From an uncultured Eubacteriales bacterium (GTDB taxonomy: Bacteria; Bacillota; Clostridia; Oscillospirales; Acutalibacteraceae), in NCBI GenBank assembly GCA_902491475.1, contig CABUHY010000001.1, forward strand, positions 62,001-126,000: a stretch of DNA of 64,000 bases, in the 5' to 3' direction. The notes beneath the pieces were generated by a model that saw only the letters and a list, made by a program, of their open reading frames with translations, was not told where the DNA came from and did no database searches. Shown piece after piece: positions 1 through 7,575 of the stretch. How positions within the stretch are numbered: the stretch's first letter is position 1; every line of letters starts with the position of its first letter. Position numbers and translations under genes: made by a program.

Positions 1-636
1 GTCAATCCAAGCGTCAACCGTTGATTTTATTAAATCGTTTGAAAAGTTTTCTTCCGAAAAAATCTCCCTGCCCGACATTTCTTTTCCCGTGACAAGCTTT
101 ATTCTTTTCACAAGTGCTGTCGTTGAAGCGAGATTTTCAAACTTATCGCTTCCCGTAATCATCTCTCCGAAATCGCCTGCACAAAGGCTGTCGCCCTTAT
201 ACAGCTTACCGTCAAGAATTACCGCTCCGCCGATACCCGTGCCGACGGTCAGACAGATAAAATTTTTGCTGCCTTTTCCCGAGCCGTAATTTGCCTCGGC
301 TGTTGCGGCGCAGTAAACATCGTTTTCAACAAACGCAGGCAGTGAAAAACGCTCCGAAATAAGCCTTGCAAGCTCGGTTCCCGTGTAGTTAGGAATGTTT
401 TCGTTTGCGAAGATAATTTCTCCTTTTTCGCTGTCGACACGACCTGCCGTACTTACGGAAACCGCATCGCATAACGGCGAAAATTCTTCAATAATTCCGT
501 AAACCTTTTTGAGTAGAACCTCTGCGCCGAGCTTTGCTTCGGACGGAATTTCGGAAAACGAGGAAAGATTGTTGTTTTCATCGACAAGGGCGTATTTTAT
601 CGCCGTTCCGCCTATATCGATTGCAAGTATTGTCAT
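1..636 (-). CDS. nanK: ROK-family sugar kinase, probable N-acetylmannosamine kinase (3' end outside window)
   Basis: The reading frame is open from the ATG at 636 to the window edge, giving 212 residues and no stop, so the C-terminus is missing. It starts MTILAIDIGGT, the ATP-binding phosphate-1 motif of ROK kinases, and has the sugar-binding END (in ENDVYCAA) and the GTGIGG motif. The ribosome binding site is GGTGAT just before the ATG. It lies 44 bp after nanE on the same strand and faces away from nanA, so phosphorylation of N-acetylmannosamine is the natural role; this is inferred from context, since ROK kinases have many sugar substrates. Oddity: the segment after AGDFGEM, where most ROK proteins carry a CxCGxxGCxE zinc motif, has no cysteines. 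Confidence 0.85.
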   Translation of the reverse strand, partial: MTILAIDIGGTAIKYALVDENNNLSSFSEIPSEAKLGAEVLLKKVYGIIEEFSPLCDAVSVSTAGRVDSEKGEIIFANENIPNYTGTELARLISERFSLPAFVENDVYCAATAEANYGSGKGSKNFICLTVGTGIGGAVILDGKLYKGDSLCAGDFGEMITGSDKFENLASTTALVKRIKLVTGKEMSGREIFSEENFSNDLIKSTVDAWID

Positions 637-680
637 ATAATCACCATAACCCGTTCAGAACACAAACAGTTTAACAAAAA

Positions 681-1385
681 TCACTTATTTTCCCTATCGA
701 GATAAGAAACAAAACGCCTTGTAATATCCCTCGGTCTTGTGATTGCCGTGCCTATAACGCAGGAAAATGCGCCGCTGTCATATGCCTTTACAAGCTGTTC
801 GGGATACCAAATACCGCCCTCGGCGATAACGGTTGCGCCGAGCTCCCGATTATATCTTTTCATAAGGTCAAACGCAGGTATGGTCTCACCTTTGGTGTAG
901 GGCGTATATCCGCACATAGTCGTTCCTATAAGGTCACAGCCGAGCTCCAAAGCAAGCTTACCCTCATCAAAGCAGGAGGTATCCGCCATAAAGAGCTGTT
1001 CGGGATATTTTTTGCGAATTTCCGAAAAGAATTCCTCAAATGAAACTCCGTTCGGTCTCGGTCTGTTTGTTGCGTCAACCGCAATGACATCAACGCCCTC
1101 GTTGTAAAGTGCGTCAACCTCGTCCGTTGTGGGTGTGATATAAACATCGGAGTCGGGATAAACCTTTTTGATAATTCCGATTATGGGCAAATTTACCGTC
1201 TTTTTGATTTCTTTTATGTCCTCGACGGTATTTGCTCTTATTCCTACCGCTCCGCCCTCGCTTGCGGCAAAAGCCATTCTTGACATTATGTATGAGTCGT
1301 GAAGCGGCTCGTCCTCGAGCGCCTGGCAGGAAACTATAAGTCCGCCTTTTATTTGTTCAAGTATCTTTTTGTTCTTTTCGTTCAT
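681..1385 (-). CDS. nanE: N-acetylmannosamine-6-phosphate 2-epimerase
   Basis: NanE interconverts ManNAc-6-P and GlcNAc-6-P in the cytosolic sialic acid pathway. The 234-residue protein is a TIM-barrel with family hallmarks: GGLIVSCQA near the start, GAVGIRAN, the IIGIIK strand, VIAVDAT, and EGGIW plus CVIGTAITRP at the phosphate-binding end. I chose the ATG at 1385 because GGTGAT precedes it at good spacing; a GTG at 1394 in the same frame is possible but has no Shine-Dalgarno. It is followed by nanK, and its promoter is back to back with that of nanA. Together the three genes take N-acetylneuraminate to GlcNAc-6-P. Confidence 0.95.
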   Translation of the reverse strand: MNEKNKKILEQIKGGLIVSCQALEDEPLHDSYIMSRMAFAASEGGAVGIRANTVEDIKEIKKTVNLPIIGIIKKVYPDSDVYITPTTDEVDALYNEGVDVIAVDATNRPRPNGVSFEEFFSEIRKKYPEQLFMADTSCFDEGKLALELGCDLIGTTMCGYTPYTKGETIPAFDLMKRYNRELGATVIAEGGIWYPEQLVKAYDSGAFSCVIGTAITRPRDITRRFVSYLDRENK

Positions 1386-1416
1386 TGAAATCACCGATTA
1401 AAATAATATTTTCTTT

Positions 1417-1445
1417 ATTATATTTTATTTCGATAAAAAGTTCAA
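1417..1445 (-). promoter_or_regulatory. promoter of nanE-nanK
   Basis: On the minus strand TTGAAC (1440-1445) and TATAAT (1417-1422) are 17 bp apart, upstream of nanE. The -35 box overlaps one arm of the palindrome at 1442-1458. Confidence 0.7.
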
Positions 1446-1458
1446 CGAATATCATTGA
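1442..1458. promoter_or_regulatory. candidate operator for the divergent nan promoters
   Basis: A 17-bp imperfect palindrome with arms TCAACGA and TCATTGA (12 of 17 positions symmetric). It covers the -35 box of nanE at one end and that of nanA at the other, so one bound regulator could control both directions. The regulator itself is not in the window; an RpiR-, GntR- or ROK-type repressor is typical for nan genes. Confidence 0.5.
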
Positions 1459-1482
1459 TTTTGTCGAAAAATGTAATATAAT
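1455..1482 (+). promoter_or_regulatory. promoter of nanA
   Basis: TTGATT (1455-1460) and TATAAT (1477-1482), 16 bp apart, 21 bp before the nanA ATG. AGGAG at 1491-1495 is the ribosome binding site. Confidence 0.75.
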
Positions 1483-1503
1483 TCTCATATAGGAGATGAG
1501 CTT

Positions 1504-2421
1504 ATGAAATATGATTTGACAAAATTCAACGGAGTGTTTGTTGCGCTCAACGCAATTTACGACGAAAACGATAATATAAATGTCGGCGAAATCAAAAAGC
1601 TTGTAAAGAAGTATATTGAAATCGGCATTAACGGCGTCTACGCCTGCGGTTCAACGGGCGAAGGCTTCCTTTTGAGCACGGAGGAAAGAAAGCAGGTTGC
1701 AAAGGCTGTTGTCGAGGCGGCAGACGGCAAGATAACAACTATAATCCATGTCGGTGCGGCGTCAACCAAAGAGGCTTGCGAGCTTGCACGCCACGCAGAA
1801 GAAATCGGTGCCGATGCGGTTTCCGCCGTTCCGAGCGTATATTACAGACTTTCCGAGGCTTCGATAGAAACACATTGGAAAACGATTATGAACGCATCGG
1901 ATTTACCGTTCTTTATCTATAACATTCCGCAGCTTACGGGCTATGACCTCTCATATTCACTGCTTGAAAAAATGATTAAAGAAGAAAAGGTCATAGGTAT
2001 TAAAGACTCTGCCGAAAGCACATATCAGATGGAGCGTTTCAGAAGAATTGCGGGCAAGGATTTTGTAATTTTCAACGGTCCCGACGAACAGTTCCTTGCA
2101 GGCAGACTTATGGGTGCAAACGCAGGTATCGGCGGCACATACGGCAGTATGCCCGAGCTTTATCTTAAACTTAATTCACTGATAGAAGAGAATAAAATCG
2201 AGCAGGCAAAGGCGCTCCAGGTAAAAATCAACGACTTTATTCAAAGGCTTTGCTCTTTCCCCTCTCTGTACGGCGCAAGCAAGGCTGTTATCAAGTTGAG
2301 ATACGGCATTGAAGCAGGCAAGCCGAGACTTCCCATGCTCCCCGTTTCAACCGATGACCCGAAACTCGTTGAGCTTGTAAACGATATTAACAAAGCAGTC
2401 GTGGAAGTCAAAAATTCCTGA
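1504..2421 (+). CDS. nanA: N-acetylneuraminate lyase
   Basis: Cleaves N-acetylneuraminate to ManNAc and pyruvate. The 305-residue protein belongs to the DHDPS/NAL class I aldolase family: GSTGEG at residues 49-54 binds the pyruvate carboxylate, Tyr139 in YNIP and the Schiff-base Lys167 in GIKDSA are both present. The length is normal. The choice of NAL over dihydrodipicolinate synthase rests on overall similarity and on the adjacent divergent nanE-nanK. No sialidase or sialic acid transporter is in the window; those may lie beyond the left edge. Confidence 0.95.
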   Translation: MKYDLTKFNGVFVALNAIYDENDNINVGEIKKLVKKYIEIGINGVYACGSTGEGFLLSTEERKQVAKAVVEAADGKITTIIHVGAASTKEACELARHAEEIGADAVSAVPSVYYRLSEASIETHWKTIMNASDLPFFIYNIPQLTGYDLSYSLLEKMIKEEKVIGIKDSAESTYQMERFRRIAGKDFVIFNGPDEQFLAGRLMGANAGIGGTYGSMPELYLKLNSLIEENKIEQAKALQVKINDFIQRLCSFPSLYGASKAVIKLRYGIEAGKPRLPMLPVSTDDPKLVELVNDINKAVVEVKNS

Positions 2422-2495
2422 ACGCAATAACTTAAAGCATTATCTCCCGCAGCCCGTCATATAAATAACTATTCCAAAGAAAATGAGGTGTTTAT

Positions 2496-4322
2496 ATGAG
2501 TGGAATTGCGGGAGAAATTTCGTTTTCGGGAAATTTCAGAGAACAGAGCAAGGAACTTTTTGAAATGGGAAGCGCAATAAAGCACAGAGGCTCTTTTTAC
2601 AGTCAGTATACATCTGAACACGCCGCACTCTGCCAAGGCTCGGAAACGCAAAACAAAGCCGCTTTTGAGTTTCCTTTGAGGCTTATAAAGGACGAAAACG
2701 AATATACGATTGTTTTTGACGGACTTTTGTTTAACAAAGACGAATTAAAAGACCTTTTGAAAGAAAGAAATTACGGCTTTGAGTCGGACTCGGATGAAGA
2801 AGTTGTGTTAAAAGCCTATATTGAATTCGGCGAGGACTGCTTAAAGCTCATAAACGGCATTTTTGCCCTTGCAATATGGGACAGTAAGAGAGAACGGCTG
2901 TTTGTCGCCCGTGACCGTTTCGGAATAAAGCCGTTTTTCTATGCGATTTCCGACGGTAACTTTATATTCGGCTCGGAAATTAAAGCGTTGTTCGCAAGCG
3001 GAAAAATCAAGGCTAAAATAAACCTTGACTCGATTCTTGAGATTATGCTCATAGGTCCCGGCAGAACTCCCGGCTACGGCGTATTTGAAGATGTTTACGA
3101 GCTGTTGCCCGCAATGTGCGGATACTTTTCAAAAGACGGGCTCAAAACGAATAAATTTTGGACTCTTTACGCCCACGAGCCCAAAGATACGCCCGAACAG
3201 ACAGCGGAAAAGGTCAGATTTTTGGTTGACGATTCAATCAAGCGCCAATTAAAAGCAGATGTTCCCGTTTGCACAATGCTCTCGGGCGGACTTGATTCGA
3301 GTATTATATCCTCGGTTGTCGCAAAGGAATTTGACAAACAGGGCAAAACGCTTGACACCTACACCGTAACCTATGTCGATAACGACAAGTACTTCAAGCA
3401 AAGCAAATTTCAGCCGAACAACGACAATGATTTTGTAGGCAAGATGAATGATTACCTCAACGCCCGAAACCATGTTATCGAAATTGACAACGAGTCGCTT
3501 GTTTCCGCTTTATTTTCGGCTGTGGAAGCCCGTGATTTGCCGGGTATGGCAGATGTTGACTCCTCCCTCCTGCTGTTTTCAAGGGAAATTGCAAAGGAAT
3601 ACAAAATCGTACTTTCAGGAGAGTGCTCGGACGAAATTTTCGGCGGTTATCCGTGGTACAGGGACCCTGTTTTGAGAAATACCGACACATTCCCGTGGGC
3701 TAAATCCTCATTGTACAGAAAGTCGTTTTTAACCGATGAAATCGGAAAAGGAATTGACGCAGAGGGCTTTGTCCGTGCAAAATACGAGGATGCAATCAAG
3801 CAAACAATGCGGCTGAATGTTCCCGACAGCGACGAAAGAACCAAGGAGCTTATGCGGCTTCATCTTGATTGGTTTATGATGACTCTTGTCGACCGTTCGG
3901 ACAGAATGAGCGCTTTCAATTCACTCGACATAAGAGTTCCGTACTGCGATTACAGAATAGTGGAATATCTGTATTCCGTTCCGCTTGAAATAAAGGACTA
4001 TAACGGATACGAAAAAGGTATTTTACGCAAAGCGTACAGCGATATGCTTCCGAAAGAGATACTTTGGCGTAAAAAGAGCCCGTATCCGAAAACTCATAAT
4101 CCGAGATACCTTGAGCTTGTTAAAGAAGAGCTTAAAAAGATATTGCAGGACTCCTCCTCGCCGATATTGAAGTTTGTCAGCAAGGACGCATTGAGCAATC
4201 TGTTACTTGAAAACAGCGCACAGCCGTTCTACGGTCAGCTTATGACCACTCCGCAAACGATTGCGTATTTTGTACAGACGGATTATTGGCTGAGAAAATA
4301 CAATATTGAAATCGATTTATAA
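2496..4322 (+). CDS. asparagine synthetase B homologue with degraded glutaminase site
   Basis: The 608-residue protein has the class II asparagine synthetase layout: an N-terminal Ntn glutaminase-like domain (about 1-200) and a C-terminal ATP-dependent synthetase domain. The latter is intact: SGGLDSS pyrophosphatase loop, SGECSDEIFGGY, and a lysine-rich WRKKSPYPK segment. The glutaminase half is not. The start MSGIAG carries Ser where the catalytic Cys2 should be (AGT for TGT), the usual NGEIYN reads DGLLFN, and the RLSIID segment with the glutamine-binding Arg is absent. A strong site, GAGGTG, precedes this ATG, and no alternative start would restore a Cys. The likely activity is ammonia-dependent asparagine synthesis or a changed amidation. 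It follows nanA by 74 bp. Confidence 0.9.
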   Translation: MSGIAGEISFSGNFREQSKELFEMGSAIKHRGSFYSQYTSEHAALCQGSETQNKAAFEFPLRLIKDENEYTIVFDGLLFNKDELKDLLKERNYGFESDSDEEVVLKAYIEFGEDCLKLINGIFALAIWDSKRERLFVARDRFGIKPFFYAISDGNFIFGSEIKALFASGKIKAKINLDSILEIMLIGPGRTPGYGVFEDVYELLPAMCGYFSKDGLKTNKFWTLYAHEPKDTPEQTAEKVRFLVDDSIKRQLKADVPVCTMLSGGLDSSIISSVVAKEFDKQGKTLDTYTVTYVDNDKYFKQSKFQPNNDNDFVGKMNDYLNARNHVIEIDNESLVSALFSAVEARDLPGMADVDSSLLLFSREIAKEYKIVLSGECSDEIFGGYPWYRDPVLRNTDTFPWAKSSLYRKSFLTDEIGKGIDAEGFVRAKYEDAIKQTMRLNVPDSDERTKELMRLHLDWFMMTLVDRSDRMSAFNSLDIRVPYCDYRIVEYLYSVPLEIKDYNGYEKGILRKAYSDMLPKEILWRKKSPYPKTHNPRYLELVKEELKKILQDSSSPILKFVSKDALSNLLLENSAQPFYGQLMTTPQTIAYFVQTDYWLRKYNIEIDL

Positions 4323-4326
4323 GCAT

Positions 4327-4364
4327 AAAACAACCGGCATTAATCAAGGTGCCGGTTGTGTTTT
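4327..4364 (+). terminator. terminator of the asparagine synthetase gene
   Basis: A perfect 10-bp stem, ACAACCGGCA (4330-4339) with TGCCGGTTGT (4350-4359), followed by GTTTT. Confidence 0.85.
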
Positions 4365-4379
4365 ATAATAAAACATCTG

Positions 4380-4619
4380 CTACCCGTAATGAATAATCGT
4401 TGGGCATAAGGCGTCCTCAATATCGTAAACACAGTCTTCGGCAAGTTTACTTATTGCTTTTTCTTTTTTCAGTTTTACCTTGAGATTTTTGTTCTCTTCT
4501 CGCAATGTTTTATTTTCCTCAGAAAGCTTATGTATTGTTTCTGAGGCCTTTGCGCTACAGATGGTGAAAAATTCATCAAATTTGACCTCCTTAAATAAAA
4601 AAGAGCCATAACACCGCAT
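4380..4619 (-). CDS. possible small coiled-coil protein
   Basis: A 79-codon frame whose second half looks like a real coiled coil (repeats of EENK and LREEN with leucine heptads), ending DALCPTIIHYG. The start is unclear: the ATG at 4619 lies inside a terminator hairpin, and the obvious AAGGAGG (around 4588) points to an ATG in another frame that gives only a short peptide. It could be a frameshifted remnant. I do not recognise it. It is the last frame on the minus strand after the RHS island and is separated from that by two hairpins. Confidence 0.35.
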   Translation of the reverse strand: MRCYGSFLFKEVKFDEFFTICSAKASETIHKLSEENKTLREENKNLKVKLKKEKAISKLAEDCVYDIEDALCPTIIHYG

Positions 4620-4640
4620 CCCTGCGTTGATATGACTCTC
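4595..4640 (-). terminator. minus-strand terminator 2 behind the RHS island
   Basis: On the minus strand AGAG...CGCA pairs with TGCG...CTCT (4602-4639) with a short loop, followed by TTTTTTA. It sits between the RHS island and the small coiled-coil frame. Confidence 0.6.
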
Positions 4641-4657
4641 AAATTTGTTATTGATAA

Positions 4658-4700
4658 TAAAAAATCTGCTATCCCCAAAGAAATAGCAGATATAAGTTAT
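4658..4700 (-). terminator. minus-strand terminator 1 behind the RHS island
   Basis: ATCTGCTAT (4664-4672) and ATAGCAGAT (4683-4691) form a 9-bp stem with a run of T on the minus-strand side; AT-rich sequence on the other side may make it bidirectional. Confidence 0.6.
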
Positions 4701-4798
4701 TTTTTAATATTTTTTATAGTTTAATATTAGCATAAAGAAGTGATATTGTCAACATAAAATATGTTTTATGCCAGAAGCACAAAACGTATTTTCATTCA

Positions 4799-4841
4799 GT
4801 GTACCCTGTGTGTTTAAAACGGTGATTATCACAGGGTACAC
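4799..4841. repeat. 12-bp perfect inverted repeat in the gap behind the RHS island
   Basis: GTGTACCCTGTG (4799-4810) and CACAGGGTACAC (4830-4841) with a 19-nt spacer and no T-run. This is the only clear structure in the AT-rich gap from about 4700 to 4910. It could be a recombination or regulator site; function unknown. Confidence 0.6.
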
Positions 4842-4913
4842 CTATCAAAGCGCTATGCGCATTTGAACAGATTGATAAAGAACTGCTTTTTTGACAATTT
4901 AACATTTAAGTCA

Positions 4914-5000
4914 TTATTCACAAGCAGATAAAATTGAGGTATCAAACGGAACATCCACATCAAGAATCTTTCCTGCCAATTTTGAGATTAAATCAAGCAT
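4914..5000 (-). CDS. possible 28-residue peptide downstream of the immunity candidate
   Basis: A short frame MLDLISKLAGKILDVD... ending in SACE, directly after the 5010-5816 gene. The ribosome binding site is weak (GAAGATG). It could be a small accessory gene or the remains of an older immunity gene. I cannot assign a function. Confidence 0.25.
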   Translation of the reverse strand: MLDLISKLAGKILDVDVPFDTSILSACE

Positions 5001-5009
5001 TATACATCT

Positions 5010-5816
5010 TCATTTACAAAGCGATTCAATTATCTTATCGGCTTTGATGTCTTGACCGAAAGCATATTCATAATCTGACTGTATCATATACACAATTACT
5101 TTGTCATTGCTTTCCGCAATAACAGAAAAATTCGATTTGGATTTCTGCTCAAATTTATCTGTGTAATTGCAGTATTTATAGCTGTATTCGCCTACTGTGT
5201 TTTCCGTGTATTTAATTCTTTTTCCCGAAACCGAATTTTCTCTAAAAAGCTGATTTTCAAGTATGTTTTTAATAGCAGTGCGCTCAAGCGCAGTTCCTCC
5301 GCTGTATTCATACACGGTAACGCTGTAATAGTTATAACTGCCGTCATTTTTAGCATATGACTCGGAATTACAATAGCCGTTTATAATGCCGTTTGAATAG
5401 GCTTGCTCACTGCCTGACTGTTTATCTTGAAGCGAATACTCATTCAAATCGATAAAATTTTCCAAATTGTATTTGCTCTCGAGAGCTTCTTTGTATCCGG
5501 ATATTTCTTTGTCGGCAGAGTTTAATAATACCGCAACGGCAAACGACACCGAAAAAATAATGCAAAAAACAGCTATTCCCAAAGCACTGCGCTTTAATAC
5601 GGAATTTTCCTTTTGGCTACTGACAAACAGAGAAGCAATATAACAGATTATTCCCACTGTGAGAATTATGCACGGTATAATGAGAACATAAGTGTCAAAA
5701 ACAATAAATACCGGCGTTATGTTTATACTGTTTTTAACCCAACTCCAAAAGAAGCCTAAGGCAATTACAAAAATTAAAACAGTAGTAACATTTTTTATCA
5801 TTTGCTTTTTATCCAT
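5010..5816 (-). CDS. membrane protein, candidate immunity protein for RHS cassette 1
   Basis: 268 residues. Three hydrophobic segments lie in the first 100 or so residues (around VLIFVIALGFFW, YVLIIPCIILTVGII and LGIAVFCIIFSVSFAVAVL), then a soluble Tyr/Asn/Ser-rich domain of about 170 residues, probably outside the membrane. I use the ATG at 5816, preceded by GGTGGTGAT, and not an earlier in-frame start. The ATG comes 4 bp after the RHS cassette 1 stop, so the two are translationally linked. No family was recognised. The immunity role is inferred from position; a membrane-bound soluble domain would suit a toxin acting at or through the envelope. Confidence 0.7.
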   Translation of the reverse strand: MDKKQMIKNVTTVLIFVIALGFFWSWVKNSINITPVFIVFDTYVLIIPCIILTVGIICYIASLFVSSQKENSVLKRSALGIAVFCIIFSVSFAVAVLLNSADKEISGYKEALESKYNLENFIDLNEYSLQDKQSGSEQAYSNGIINGYCNSESYAKNDGSYNYYSVTVYEYSGGTALERTAIKNILENQLFRENSVSGKRIKYTENTVGEYSYKYCNYTDKFEQKSKSNFSVIAESNDKVIVYMIQSDYEYAFGQDIKADKIIESLCK

Positions 5817-5820
5817 ATTA

Positions 5821-6801
5821 TCACCACCAAGCGCTAGGACCTTCATTAGCCGGAATATGTTCTACATAATCTACATTTATATACTTTCCAGCAAACTTCC
5901 GTCTTTCATAAGAGCAATACCAATTTAAAATACAAGCTGAATCAATCCCAAGTTTTTCTTGTTCTTTAAGCTCGTGGTTAATATATTGACCCCTTTTTGA
6001 ATTCGTAACCTTTTCTGTCAATATATTTCTACCAACTTCAGCCACATTAAAATAAAACAAATAATCCTCTGGTAGCACTTCAGACAAACCATAACTTATT
6101 CCATCAAATTCATTGTCAAAATTAATTAAATAATCACCCATTTTCCCTCCTGCACTTATATATCTCCAATCAGCGTTTGAATGAATTTCTATTTTAGCTT
6201 CAAAGTGCCTTGGGGCAATTATTGTCAAAAAAATTCCATGAATTGATATTTCTGTTGTTCTACTATTACTACTAATACTATAGTCAAAATATATACAATC
6301 TATTTTTTCCTCACCTTTATTATCAATAAACATATTAGGACGAGGAACATTTGTTGGTAATATTTTGTTAAGATTATCTCTACAAGCATTATTCAGAGCA
6401 ATTAGTACAACCATTAAATTAATACAATACCTTACACGATAGCTTAACTCTGCATCTCTACCATCATAATCCACCTTATTCACCGGATTGTTATTACAAT
6501 ACAGATACATATTCGCGCTGAAAGCATCGTCTGTCTTTGTAAGCATAATCGCTGTGTCGTCGGTGTTAAGGAATCTGCCCCACTCGGGGTTATAATACCT
6601 TGACTGCAGGTAATAAAGTCCTGTTGTAAAGTCGTAGTTATAGCCTCTATAGGTCACGGGGCAAAGCGCCGACATAACAAGGTCAAGAAGCTTCAACTCT
6701 TCTTCTGTTGCACCGTCGGTATATGTTTCGGAATATTTCCTTGTGACATTGCCATTTGCCGACACAGGCACCGAAGTTATCGCAAATATTCTCATATACA
6801 A
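5821..6801 (-). CDS. RHS repeat C-terminal cassette 1 (core end plus variable toxin tip)
   Basis: 326 residues. Residues 18-115 or so are the end of an RHS core (YRGYNYDFTTGLYYLQSRYY, PEWGRFLNTDD, NPVNKVDYDG). After GRDA the sequence changes to an AT-rich tip of about 210 residues ending in PSAWW, as in polymorphic toxins. It has no signal peptide and no further YD repeats upstream; its first 16 residues look like chance read-through before the core. It begins just after the immunity gene of cassette 2, the usual position of a displaced orphan tip. The tip family was not recognised. It may be silent unless recombined onto a full-length RHS gene. Confidence 0.8.
   Translation of the reverse strand: MYMRIFAITSVPVSANGNVTRKYSETYTDGATEEELKLLDLVMSALCPVTYRGYNYDFTTGLYYLQSRYYNPEWGRFLNTDDTAIMLTKTDDAFSANMYLYCNNNPVNKVDYDGRDAELSYRVRYCINLMVVLIALNNACRDNLNKILPTNVPRPNMFIDNKGEEKIDCIYFDYSISSNSRTTEISIHGIFLTIIAPRHFEAKIEIHSNADWRYISAGGKMGDYLINFDNEFDGISYGLSEVLPEDYLFYFNVAEVGRNILTEKVTNSKRGQYINHELKEQEKLGIDSACILNWYCSYERRKFAGKYINVDYVEHIPANEGPSAWW
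6449..6753. repeat. 305-bp direct repeat, copy 1 (RHS core end)
   Basis: Almost identical to 8151-8455; I see two differing bases. It encodes the conserved end of the RHS core and stops sharply at the border with each toxin tip, so it offers homology for swapping tips. Confidence 0.95.
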
Positions 6802-6810
6802 ATCAACTAT

Positions 6811-7575
6811 TTAACCAATGTGAATTTTAGAATTAAGTATTTTATTAGCTATTTCATTAGGAATAAATTTTAGATTTCCGTTCAAATCTCTTAAATACAT
6901 TTTATCATTATAATAGACAATGTAATAACGCTGAGTTTCAGCCACACAAAGTCCTTCATAATTAAACTCTTTAGTGTTCTTGAGTTCAAATATAACATAC
7001 CATGCAATATTCAAATCATACAAATATTGTGTGTTATCGATTTCATCCAAATCATCCAAACAATACTCATCGTTAATTATAATATTTGCAAGTTCGGAAA
7101 TATCTTTATCGTTCAAAAGAGGAGAGATATTACGAATAGCAATATCTTCTTTGTACACATCAACAGGATGTTCCTCAAAAAACGAAATCGAATTAACCAT
7201 ATCGCTTGTTACATCAGAACTAAAGTGAGTGTCATTACGTATATACTTCTTTCCGTTGGAGCTAAATAGTATATCAAAATTATCGTTATACGCCCAAAAA
7301 TCTTTTCCAATTATATTTTCTTTGATTTTCCCAGTTAAGTCCTTAAAATACCACATATCCAGTTCTTTTTCTTGATAATTGCTAATTGAATATGGGCAAC
7401 TAATTTTACTTTGCGGTAAAAATCCATTATAATATTCCAGCTCATCGCTCGTAATATATGTCGGAAGGAAAATCACCTGAAAAAAATTTACTTTAAACAC
7501 GGCAGATAAAGCCACAAACAGTACCAATATTGTGCAACATAAGAACATAATTGTTTTTTTTACTTTACTTGCCAT
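6811..7575 (-). CDS. membrane-anchored protein, candidate immunity protein for RHS cassette 2
   Basis: 254 residues starting MASKVKK, with one N-terminal transmembrane segment (TIMFLCCTILVLFVALSAVF) and a large soluble domain that is AT-rich at DNA level. The ATG at 7575 is preceded by AAGGAGAA and lies inside the 3' end of RHS cassette 2 (11 bp overlap), a coupling typical of toxin-immunity pairs. An in-frame extension upstream is open but would overlap the toxin gene far more and lacks a ribosome site. No known family recognised. Confidence 0.7.
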   Translation of the reverse strand: MASKVKKTIMFLCCTILVLFVALSAVFKVNFFQVIFLPTYITSDELEYYNGFLPQSKISCPYSISNYQEKELDMWYFKDLTGKIKENIIGKDFWAYNDNFDILFSSNGKKYIRNDTHFSSDVTSDMVNSISFFEEHPVDVYKEDIAIRNISPLLNDKDISELANIIINDEYCLDDLDEIDNTQYLYDLNIAWYVIFELKNTKEFNYEGLCVAETQRYYIVYYNDKMYLRDLNGNLKFIPNEIANKILNSKIHIG

